Program-made: the position numbers and the translations under genes | Assembly: GCA_029378245.1 (NCBI GenBank) | Contig: JARKIF010000005.1 | Coordinates: forward strand, 2,604,001-2,668,000 | DNA: 64,000 nt | From: Roridomyces roridus | Lineage: Eukaryota > Basidiomycota > Agaricomycetes > Agaricales > Mycenaceae | Reading direction: 5' to 3' | The notes under the pieces: generated by a model | What the model was told of the DNA's origin: nothing | Seen by the model: the letters and a program-made list of their open reading frames with translations, nothing else | The model's database searches: none | Part shown: positions 11,621 through 21,720 of the stretch, one piece after another | How positions within the stretch are numbered: the stretch's first letter is position 1 | Layout of the letters: each line of letters opens with the position of its first letter

Positions 11621-12705
11621 GAGTACTACCGTCAAGAATATACTCGTTCTCGTCCGAATGACAAAGTGCGCAAAACACGCAAAAAGATGCCATGCTAACA
11701 GGAGGGACCGTGGCCATCGGTATGCACTGCGCCGTCTCCGACCAGAGGAAGGGTAGCCCCCGCCTTTGCTTGACTGGTCTCATAGGCTCCTGAGGGCGAT
11801 CAACTCCCCAGGGTTTACCCGTGCTGAATCCTCGTTGGCTCTTGCTTGGCCAATTTGATGGGTAAGAATGGAGGGGTCGTCAGTTGAATAATGTAGCTTG
11901 TTCCGCGTACCCGGGTTGGTGGATATCTGCACTTTTCGTCAGCGCTGGCTCGACCGCTGCTGGGAGCCTTAGATTAGATAGCGCCGGGCCGGGAGCAGTG
12001 ACGGAGGTAAATCGCCGCCAGGGCAACCATCACGTCGGTGCAGCGGCCCGCGCAACTTGTCTGCCTCACTCACTTGCTCGCTCAGCGACACAGCATGCTA
12101 TCGTCCAATTCAGCGCCTGCACGCATGGAATCCTGCTTCAATTCTCGCCGGTTGTCTTGCGATTCACAGTGCATTCTCTGAACCGACTTGACGACTTGAG
12201 AGGCGTGTCAAATCCTCGATTCCTCATCACCTCGAGCAGACTCCGTCCAGTTTGGCACGGCGGGACGCAAAACTCCCAGTCTTCTACCCGTGAAGTGAAT
12301 TGGCCAGGTCCCTGTCCTCTTCTCTCATGATGCCGCACTTTCTGTGGTCGTACGCCTTCGTCGTCTGACGCTCAGGAGCTGAGCTCGCTGCACACCGACA
12401 CGGGCTCCTGTTGCATCTCCAGTTGGGGCGCGCTCTTATACGCTTGAATCCGCCACCCACTTTGCGGAGCCAAACGCTCTACCGTCCCCATTCGTTCTTT
12501 CAACAGCCGAGACCATGACCTGCGCTGAATTCCCAGCTCAAACTTCGCAACAAGATCATATGCACAAGGACCTCCAGCTGGGGAGCCCATACATGAGTGT
12601 AATTAGATTGCATTAAACAAACAATACGAGTCCTCTCATACTCAAAACGAGAGGAGGTGTGCTACAGCTCGATGAGAGTCCACGCAGTAAGTATTTCGTC
12701 CTCGT
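11621..12705. other. Intergenic stretch, no gene recognised
   Basis: Open frames near 11884-12330 (+) and 12372-12590 (-) have no signal peptide, domain motif or convincing splice context. Nothing supported beyond the likely 3' flank of the gene at 12706. Confidence 0.45.
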
Positions 12706-13169
12706 CTACAAACAACTGTTGCAGGTAATCTGCGACCGTCGCGTCAGCTTCTGAAGGAGGAGGGAAGGGAAGACATACAGCTCCGTCGAATCCACAAGTC
12801 TGCCAAACATCAACCCCACCGGCCCAGGAGCTGCATCCCGCACCGACGGCTTGTGCCGGCGAGGTGTAACACCCACCAGCGGCCGCAGAGCCGTTTTCGA
12901 CGCAGCTGAGGCAGGTGGTGCAAGTGACCTATTCCCAATTCCAAGTTTAGTCGGAAGACTAAGGAAGCTAAAAAATGGAGACGCAGACGCACAGCACCCT
13001 CAAAACTACAAGTATCCCAAGCGGTGACGCCGCCGGCCCAGACCTGGCATCCGCTGCTGGTCGCGTTGGCAGGGGAGGTATAACATTCGCCCGAGGTGCA
13101 AAGCGGGGTGCTGCTTTGGGCGCGAGCGAAGAGCGCGAGAGTGAGGACGAGGAAGGTATTAGTGAACAT
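12706..13169 (-). CDS. Small secreted Cys-rich protein with tandem repeat
   Basis: Predicted 116 residues from three minus-strand exons (13169-12993, 12928-12779, 12729-12706). MFTNTFLVLTLALFARA is a clear signal peptide, probably cut before QSS. The mature part has two copies of a roughly 50-residue unit: CYTSPA, then GC..WAGGV..W.TC.F.GA, then TC..CL; the first unit ends at the exon 1/2 border and the second at the exon 2/3 border, with a final TCNSCL cut short by the stop. Both introns are phase 0 at the same repeat position, which suggests growth by exon duplication. An in-frame upstream ATG at 13214 would put residues before the signal peptide and is less likely. It may be an effector-like or cell-wall protein; no known family was recognised. 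Confidence 0.7.
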
Positions 13170-13486
13170 TTGGGGTTGAGAGTAGGAGTAGGAAGGCAAG
13201 GATTCGAGTTTCATATTTCAAAGTTTTGTGGAGCTCGAGAGCGACGATCACAGCGCCCGCATGCCGATCCGTGTGGCGACCAGGCGATCCGTGTGGTGGG
13301 CGGCCAGGGCAGCCCGTCTTAGCCTAAGAGTTTCGAGGTACGCAGAGGATCATTCTCTTGACCGGGTCGCAAAATTGGTACAGAGGTCGTGCTCGTTCCA
13401 AGTAAAGCGTGTTGACGGCGCCAATCACGACTTTCTCTTCCGAGTAGCAGAACATAATAAAATAATCGTCACTACAGTATGTATCT

Positions 13487-15966
13487 CTACCTCGTCTTCT
13501 TACTCTCCCCCTCCCCATCAACCTTATCCACATCCCCAACCAACACCTGCCCATACTCATTAATCCGCTTGGGATCAATCCGATATATCCACCTCTGATA
13601 CAAGAAAATGAGGAACACCACATCGTCCCGGAAACACGCCAGGCGGTGGAGGAACGGCATCTTGATACAAAACGCAAAGAAATCGTCAACGACGGTGCCT
13701 AGCGTCTTGTAGATCATGGCTTTCATGGGCATGTGCGCTACGCTTTTGAGCTTGTAGTTGATTATGAGCTGGGGAATCAGTTGCGCCTGAAAAGAAGAGT
13801 CAAGACATGCTACATGGAAAGAGGAGAGGTAGGACGCACGAAGCCGAACATGTACACAAACGACGTGAGCGTCGAAATCACAAAGCTGTACCACCCGCGA
13901 TGCGTCTCGTAGATGAGCGAATACACGGTGTAACCAGCCAACAAAGGGATGGCCACCCAGGAAACGTATTTGAAGGCGAGCTTGTCATATCTGGAGACCG
14001 AATGAGACTCGAGTACGCCCAGAACAAGGTCACTCACTCTTGGGTCTTCTTCTCGTCCTCGCTCAGGACGTGCTTGTCTGGAACGAGTATGAGATATGTT
14101 TTGATGATAAGATGAGACCCACCTTTAACTTCAATCTTATACGGCAACAACGAACCTGCTGGGGCAGGCGCGAGGCTAATGTCCACAGCTTTCGTAATCT
14201 ACAACACCACTTGAGCATCCAAAAACGAGACCAAGTGGAGCGACATTACCTTCCAGGCCTCGATGAGGACACCCGTCCCAGACCCGAAAAGAATCATCCA
14301 ACTCGTGTTCTCATTGTTATCAATGAGATACAGCAAGATGATGAACTGCACGATAACATTCGTGATAATCTGGCGACATTGTCAACACCAATCGACTCCA
14401 AAAAAAGAAAACTCACCGTGCGGACAGACACACCGACCATTTCCTTCTTTTGTCTCCAGTGCGAGACGTCAGACGAAAACGCCAGCATCTCGAACCTATG
14501 TATGCCAATCAGCCTTGAACCTCAAAAAGCAGGAGAAATCAAACTCACACCATGTGCAAAACACTGACGAGCACCGTGATACCCAAGAACCACGGATTGG
14601 TCTCGAGCAACATACGCTTCACCTCATCGAGCTCCGTGCCCGCCCCGCCCTCCTTCTTTGCAGCCTCATTGAACCCGTGCGTCATGGAAGTGAAGATCTG
14701 GAACTTGAAGAACGACATGGGCTGGAAAGTAATCTGTATGGGGAGCACGGGGGTCGTAGAGTTGAGCTCAATGTAATGCTGGCGCAAATGCCAGAATTCA
14801 TTAGGGAAGATGATGGGCTTGTAGAAACCCTTGGTGCCCGTCTCGTCGCGCGAATTGGGAACGAGGTGGACGTCTGTGAATGATTAGATTAGATTAATGT
14901 GAACGTTTGTATGCACGCACGTTCCATGAGCGGCGGAGGAAGGGTGCTGTAGGGAACTGTATTCGCGTCCGAGACGAGCCCTAGAGTAACGTTCTGTGGC
15001 GCGTTAGTAGTCGGACTTGGGAAGGGTGCAGTGAGCTCACCCGGTGCCAGTGGGCCATAATCACGTCGGCCTCGACCTAAACTAGTGTCATCACCTAGAC
15101 TCCAGAATGCGCTAAATTACGCACAGGCTCCTCTTCCTCCTCCGTGGCATTCGACTTGAGCAGGTTCTTCACTTTGCGGACCTTGAGTCTCGGGATATAC
15201 GGCGTTAGCACTAGAAGCAGTCAGTAATGCAAAGACGTAAAATGGAAGCAGACATACGCTTGCGGACGTGGTGGATATCCTCTGGCCTGAACGCCTCGTT
15301 TTGTGGGTTCGGGTTGGCTCCATTTTTGGTGAGGAATATGTCTGCCCACAACGAACCGTTGTTCAGCACGCTCTGTTCAAGGCCGTCAAAAGGAAGTTGA
15401 AAAACACGGTAACGGGGACGCACCTCAGGGAACTTGATATCATACTCGACCACGCGCGCCTCGTTCCAGTCGCCAAAGGTGATATTGTCCCAGACAAAGC
15501 TCGGGAGACCTTCATCCTGGTCCTTCCGATATCCAGACGTCCATTTCGGTGAAAATACATCGCCGTTGGGTGACGTGGACAGGTGGACGTGCATATCGAG
15601 TGGCTGGCCTAGTGTCCATGCTGGCAGGACCTGCACCGGGGCAACTGTTCTCGGATCGACTGTTGGTACCGGTGCACTTCCGTCTGCTGGCGGTTGCGGC
15701 TGAGCAGGGTTGGCATTGAAGAGATACTTGGAGGCTGCGCAGTGTCAGAGCTGGCCCAGGAAAATATTCCGAACGCGTACCAAGTTGCGAGACGGCAAAG
15801 ATGATAAACGCTTGCTGAAATGTCGTTTTGGTAAGGGTACGGAAGATATGGGAGCCACGAAACGCACCTGGGCGTAACCAAACAGTTTTCCGACCGTAGA
15901 TTGCTCTCCCGCCTGAGGCTGGCCTGCTGCAGGCGCGGGGGCGGCTCTTGTTGTGCCGCTGGACAT
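13487..15966 (-). CDS. CLPTM1-family transmembrane protein
   Basis: Homologue of cleft lip and palate transmembrane protein 1 (CLPTM1/CLPTM1L, PF05602), a multi-pass ER/Golgi protein; the CLPTM1L relative is a GPI-lipid scramblase. At least twelve short exons on the minus strand, starting 15966-15868, 15814-15781, 15734-15424, 15372-15258, 15210-15125 and 15076-15041. Family landmarks include NGSLWADIFLTKNG in the lumenal domain, NEFWHLRQHYIELN, a membrane segment around FLGITVLVSVLHMVFE followed by LAF.SDV..W, SVRTII..., and near the C-terminus DDVVFLIFLYQRWIYRIDPKRINEYG, a strong signature. The C-terminus ends in a charged KKTR tail. No frame break was found. It is divergent from the gene at 16607, with a 640-bp shared upstream region. 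Confidence 0.92.
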
Positions 15967-16606
15967 GGTGGTTTTGCCGACGTGCCTGGAAGCCGAATTT
16001 GGATCATGCCATCAAACGCGCAACTCTTTCTTCTCCTCTCACCACACCCGACCGTCTCGCGTGGCCTGTCTCTCACACAGACCGACTGGACTATGTATGA
16101 CATCAGTCGACAAAGCATTGCTGGATACTGCATCACCAAGATACCTGACAAGCAACGTTCATCGGCCCAGCTGTTGTTTCCGTGCAGCCCCACCGCTCCA
16201 TTCCAAGCGGTGTTATTTTTCTACACCATGAATGGTTTGGAATGGACCCATCGTCGGAAATACTTCTTTGGTGGCGCCTCTTCAACACGCTGCGGGTTCC
16301 CATGACCATCTTAATTTTTCCCTGCAATATGCTTGTCCTCCTGCGCTTGCTCCTCGGACTTGATGTGGTGCATCGTCCGACGTCGGGCGCTTGCTTGCTT
16401 TCATGCAGTCATTTTTTGCCCGGACCCTTTCCTTTATTCCGTGTATTCGTGTAGTCCACAAATTCAATGGATTTTTTGCTCCGCGCATGAAACAAGGGCC
16501 GGGACTGATTGATACTGTTTACGGACACGGGCAAATATTCAAGCGATGACTGACTTGTGACCTCGTTTGGTCCTACATACTCGACACTGGCGCCCGTGGA
16601 CCTCCA
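15967..16606. promoter_or_regulatory. Divergent promoter region
   Basis: This 640-bp interval separates the start codons of the CLPTM1-like gene (minus) and the gene at 16607 (plus), so it should hold both promoters. It is pyrimidine-rich in parts. I see no convincing TATA box or longer gene-like frame. Confidence 0.4.
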
Positions 16607-19187
16607 ATGCCCGGCCCAGCCTACGCCTGCGCCTGCCTCAATGTCCGCATAACAGTAACCACCTCAGTTTTTTTACCTCCACCTGATGTGGCTCCGACAC
16701 CCGATTTCACTCCCGTGCACGTCGCCGATGAGGGTATTTCAGTGGTCCGTCCCTTTGACTCCCAACTTTGCGCGTCGAGCCCTCATTTTTTTCCTCAAAA
16801 AACAGGTCCATCCACAGGTCACTCTGAGAATCAGGACGCGCGGAGAACTCACTGCGGGACAACGGCGAGCGCGATATACATCTTTGACTTGTCTCGTGTG
16901 CCATGTTCTCGTATATCGCGTCCATCAAATCCTTTCCCCCGACACGGACACTCGGGATGGCCCTCTGCTGCCCTCGGAAGACTGGGTTGAGCAGGATCTA
17001 CTCAAGTCTTCGACTGGCTGGATTGAAGTCCACAAAGACTGCCTGGTCAGCCTTCATTTGCATTTCCCTCGTTCTGTGCTCATTCTTGCAGACCGGGGAC
17101 GCTATTACACGCTCTGAGAAATCGCCGCAATATTCTCCCATTTTTTCAATCGCGATCCCGACGGCACCTTCACCTCCCCCATCTCCCCAACCGACGACAA
17201 TCGAGGACGGGCCACAAGTTTCGTACCTTGCCGATCTGCCCCCGCTGTTCCTACCTCCTCCGTTCACCCCAGCACACCCCGTCTTTGTGCACCTCTCATC
17301 TCTCGCAAAAGCTGAATCCGACGCCCAGAGGGCCGCGGTCGAATCCTACGTGGCCAACGTAATGCGAGCTAAAAGCGCAGAACTGGCTCAGTCCGAGTCA
17401 CGCCTCCGGCACCAGGTCGAAACCGTGTGGCGTCAGTTCCGCCAGGGCCTTGAGTCTGTCGAGCATTCGGATTCAGCAGCTGCCCTCGCCTCACCCCGAT
17501 CACCCCGTTCCCCCGTTCCCCACTACTCTGGTAATATGGGCTCCCCCTCAAGTCCCACACGCAGCCACACGCCCGTCGAACGCGTCCTCGATTTCGTCCC
17601 AATGCACGTGCCCCCGATCCGCCAAAATCGGCCTGCAGCCCTCTCCTCCCTCTCTGCGTCGCTCGCCACATCCAGTTTCCACCATCCACGCACCGAGGAG
17701 CAGCTAGCACTGCCTTCCCCCGACCGTCCCGAATCTCCGCGAACGGCGGTCAGCGGCAGCTCCATCACCCTCGCGGGATCTCCACGTGCAGGAGCTTTCA
17801 GCCTCCCTCGGCGCATCCTGGACGAGGGCGCCTCTGTATTGCAATTTTCCCGCAATCACAACGAGGATATCAACACGGCAGCCAGCTTCCGTTTGTTCCA
17901 GAGCATGGAAGAGGATATGGCACGGCACAAACAGGCCCGGGAGCGCCAATTGCAAGATCGGGAGAACGCGGAGGTGCAGGCACCAGTGGCGTCGACCTCC
18001 GCGGACGGGTCGTCCGCGGTAGCTCAGGCCGGACCGAGCACCGTGAACGGAAACGGCCAGAACCATGCGGAGAAGAAGAATGGGCTGACGGAATCGCACG
18101 CCGACGGGGCACGCGGGGAAGGGAGCAGCGGCGGCAAGGGCAAGCAGAAGAAGGTGGTTACTTTCCAATCGCAGCCCGCCGTTGTCACCATCAAGCGCGA
18201 GGTCGATGCCGAGAAGGAGGAGGAGGCGCGCCGGGCGCGCGATGACGGTGAAGGTATAGTTGCTTTCCCACTCCAAATCAATTTATGCTCAAAGATCTAT
18301 CCAGAGATGATGTTCGCGATGGAGGAGGCGAATGGCCGCTACCGAATCTGCGGAGGAGGGTGCGGTTATGATGTTTGTCGAACAACCTCCGCAACCGCGC
18401 GGGTCTCAGCCCCGACGGCGCAAGGAGCAGACAGATTCAACAGGGTTGCCTCAATCCTTTTCGGCATTACGTCCAGCTTCGTTGCCCGTCCCTTCTCATA
18501 TTGTTAGGCGAAGTCCAACTTCTCCCGAGCCTGAGCGAAGCCCAGGCTTCTATACCCGAGGAGGACGGTGATGAAGTGCCTGAGGAGGAAGAGAAGGAGG
18601 AGTACAACTCGCGAGACTTGCAGATCAGGAGGCTGGTAGCGGCCGATATACCCAGTCATCGCGGGGCCTGGAGAAGGGGCAGCGATGAGCTCAAGGCGCT
18701 GGTTAGTGGTAGGAGAGATGAGGAAGAAGATGAAGATGAAGATGAAGATGGTCCGAGTCCTCTGCCACCACCACATCTAAACGGCCGAGGCACCCAAGCT
18801 GGGATACCCGGCTCTCTGCCCATCGCCATTCGTCCACTTGTAAAACCGCGCACGATCCTCAGCCTTGCTTCATATCGACCACAGACCCTACCTGCCGCTG
18901 ACCCGGAGCCGGAACCAGAGCCAGAACCTCCAATATCCTCCTCCTCGAACGCTATCCGCACGGCTCTGTATCAGGAGCGGGACCAACAACGTGCGATGGA
19001 TCCGGGAGCTCTCGATTTCCCTGTTGACTATGGCAGGATCGTCGAGGAGGAGGAGAACAGGACGGCCTCGACGTCACGAGCGGGCAGTGTTCCTGAATCA
19101 GGACGAGGGAACCAGCGGGCGCTTAGTATCCTTCAAGCGCGCAATGAGCTGCCCGACTCGGGGATGTGGCGAAGTCTGGCGTCATGA
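16607..19187 (+). CDS. Unknown protein: Cys-pair N-terminus, Pro/Ser-rich disordered body
   Basis: Not recognised. Well-supported exons are 16607-16744, 16806-17045 and 17092-18253; the remaining 3' exons, up to the stop at 19187, are joined by weaker splice sites and are less certain. The N-terminal 130 residues form a compact region with CAC (residues 8-10) and CLVC (near 74-77), spaced so that they could bind one zinc, plus EDWVEQDLLKSSTGWIEVHKDC. The rest is Pro/Ser-rich, then charged, with runs of Glu/Asp (a GAAGAT-type repeat at about 18721-18750) and Pro-Glu dipeptides: mostly disordered. Low-complexity composition and no membrane segment suggest a nuclear or cytosolic protein. Function unknown. 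Confidence 0.6.
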
Positions 19188-19239
19188 AGGTTCTGCTTTG
19201 TTGTTAATATTCCGTGCTTTCCTGACATAAACATACCCT

Positions 19240-19259
19240 CATCCATCCATCCATCCATC
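19240..19259. repeat. ATCC microsatellite
   Basis: Five perfect CATC/ATCC units in the convergent 3' flank between the genes ending at 19187 (+) and 19432 (-). A simple tandem repeat with no apparent function. Confidence 0.8.
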
Positions 19260-19431
19260 TACATATTTCATCCGATTCTTGCTTCAATCAACAACCAATG
19301 TTCAGCTCTGCAACTCTACGCCTACGTGTACTACCTAATGCGTACTGTACCCAAAAATTCTTAGCTATCTATTTGTGTTTTTGTGAGTGGGGGTGTAGCT
19401 TGTAAGCATGTACAGTAATCTGCTCTTTTTT

Positions 19432-20626
19432 TCATTCATATACCGCCTCTTTCGCACACCGAGAGCACCGACAAGCGAACCGCCATCCCCTCGCGAGCTC
19501 TTTCCTTCTCCTTAACCGACACTCCGAAGTGGTCTCCCCTTCATCATGGTGTTGGTTGACGTCGATGTACGCCACGGAGAGTTCTTCGCCTTTTTTGAGA
19601 TCCCGGATTGCGATGAGCTGCAATTCGGATGTGCCGGATGAGAGGGAGGGTCGGGCGTTGGGTGCGCAGGAATGGGGGAGGTAGGCTGATACGGTGTAGA
19701 CTGCTGTGCCGATTTGACGGGAGGTGCCGTAGGGTGTGCGGGTTAGTTCGCTGTCTTCGGGGCGGAGGGTAGGTGTGGGCTGGAATCAATGTTTTCAATA
19801 AACAGATAAGGGAAGGGAGAATTAACTCACGCGATCTTCCCTTCCCCCGCCGAAACACACCCCGTACGCATTAAAGACGAGTCGCCCAAGTAAAGCCTTG
19901 TGCGCCTGTTCATTAGGCAGGAACGTCTCGAACCCAGGGAACGTCTCTTTCAAAACCCCAGCAATAAGCGGCTGCTCCTCGGCTGGTGGGTTCACGATTC
20001 CAGGAGTCCACCGCTCGACGTGATCCTCGATATTATACTCGCCGCCATCCGATTGAGTGTAATCATCCCCCGCTGCCGCATCAGTAGTAGTCGTCTTGTT
20101 CCCGGTGAGCTGCCGAGCGATGAATTTCGCTACAAGGAGCGCGCCGACGCGGCTGTCTTTTGATAGATACGAGATTAATTGGGATTGTGCTGCCCGGCGA
20201 GCTTCCAGCGCGGCTGGTGCAGCAGCCAGTTGAGCTAGCTCGGGTATACCCAGCGCCAGAGGCTCAAGGGTGAATAAAAGGGCGTGCCATCGGGATTTTG
20301 AAGCGACCTGGCATGGTTTGGAGCAAAATGCGAGCGTCGTGCCGTCGGAGGAGGTCAGTGAAAGAGAACCTAAAGCGAGAGCAGGTTGAATCTCTCGTAG
20401 ACAGTGCGAGCAGTGCGTCCCCGCAAGCTGCAAGTCGTAGTCCAGCACCGTAAGCAAGGGGTGTTCCTTTTAGAAATGATAAATTACTTTCAGATGGCCC
20501 TGAGGAAGCCCAGAGGTTTACCTTGTATATGACTTCACCAGCTGCGACGTCTTTCGTCAGAATCAAAACCTTGTCGGGCCCAGATGTATCTGAATTCTCG
20601 GGACGCGCTTCCATAGATACGTTCAT
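19432..20626 (-). CDS. SET-domain protein, SMYD-like
   Basis: SET-domain lysine methyltransferase-like protein. From the N-terminus: the first SET strand (LILTKDVAAGEVIY), an intron, EHPLLTVLDY, a partial MYND-like cluster (CSHC ... FCSKPC ... W..LL), a helical insert with an NIEDH segment, GRLVFNAYG, then YLPHSCAPNARPS, the NHSC-type SET signature (with His-Ser-Cys present and Pro in place of Asn), KKGEELSVAYID, and a Cys-rich post-SET end (FACRCSRC). The order matches SMYD/Set5/Set6-type proteins. Three exons. The start used is ATG 20626; frames reading further upstream have no ATG. The MYND-like part has fewer Cys/His than a full zinc finger. Substrate unknown: histone and non-histone targets are both known in this family. 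Confidence 0.82.
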
Positions 20627-20848
20627 CCGCTTCGGCGGGAACACTTCAAGATACGCTACACCTCTTCTCAGCGCCAATAATCTTATTCACGAAGCTCAGG
20701 CGCACCTCCGATCTTCGATTTGAGCTATTGCAAGCAGATGGAAAAAGGGGATGTATTAGAACGAGAACGATGCATGAGGGGCAGCAGGAGAGGTGTGAGA
20801 ATATATGGTGGCTACATGGCAGAGCAAATCGTTTTTGGGTTGTATTGT

Positions 20849-21596
20849 CTATGACGCGGGGGTTTGGGAGCCAGGGTCAGTTATCTGATCCCACTCCTGC
20901 GAGGATGTCTCCGACGGGGGTCCGCCCCTCGTTGGGCTCGCTTCGGCCACTTCATCGAGGTCTTGTACGGAGGGAGAACTCACGTCGAGATCCATAAGAG
21001 CAACAACGATCTTTTCAAATGAATCAGCATGAAGCCAATAGAAAAGGAAGAGTGGCAAACCTTGACGATGGGGTCTGGAACCGTCTTTTTGTAGATGGCA
21101 AGGAGGTCGGTCGGGGATGGGTACACAGCAAGCGCGCGGTAGAAAGACAAGGCCGCAGGGAAATGGAATCCTTCGCCTGCAGCTAGTCAGTCAGTCTGGA
21201 CACCCGCAAAAAGACAAAGAACGCGCCTCTAGCAGCCAACTGCTCGCCCATAGCAACTTGAGACATAAAGTAGTTTTCCCGTCCTTCCAACGACGGCACA
21301 GGCTCGCTCTTGATGAGCTTGAGCGCCTCGCGCAAATCGGCTTCCGAAACCTCGGATTCGGCAGACATCGCCTCCCTGGACTCTGCCATCGACTTGTCGA
21401 CGCGTTTCTTTTGTTTCCCTGTAGCAAAAAGGGTTGGCACCAAGATCAGAGACAAGCGTTTGAAAGACTTGCTTATTTGCTTGCGGAAGGTGGCATCTGT
21501 GCGCCTGCGATAGTCAAAGTAGACAGCATAGGCAACGAGACCGCAGACAGAAAGGCCCGCAATCGTCAGAGCCGTAGTAGTCGTTCGGGAGGTCAT
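20849..21596 (-). CDS. TOM20: Mitochondrial import receptor Tom20
   Basis: Outer-membrane receptor of the TOM complex that binds presequences. The N-terminus from ATG 21596 has one membrane helix (TIAGLSVCGLVAYAVYFDY) followed by RRRTDATFRKQ, the fungal/animal Tom20 anchor layout. The cytosolic domain has ENYFMSQVAMGEQLAARG, FHFPAALSFYRALAVYPSPTDLLAIYKKTVPDPI, the single TPR-like receptor fold, and an acidic tail ending TPAS. The intron between ...AARG and EGFHF (21177-21226) only keeps frame with a GC donor: GCGCGT...CTGCAG. A second, normal intron follows IVK. It is in tandem with the SET gene, 222 bp from its start codon. Confidence 0.93.
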
Positions 21597-21720
21597 GGCG
21601 CAAGCACGGAGGAGAAAACACAGCCACGATATGCCGTCATCATTTGGCCGGCAGAAAAAAATGCAATACAAGAACGACAGCGCGGACAGCGAGTAAATAA
21701 TGGATGGTACAGTAGATAAA

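Noticed and set aside
11884..12330. 148-codon open frame
   Set aside because: No motif, signal peptide or splice support; composition looks noncoding.
13168..13214. Upstream start for the Cys-rich secreted protein (ATG 13214)
   Set aside because: It would place 15 polar residues before the signal peptide; ATG 13169 gives a standard secretion signal.
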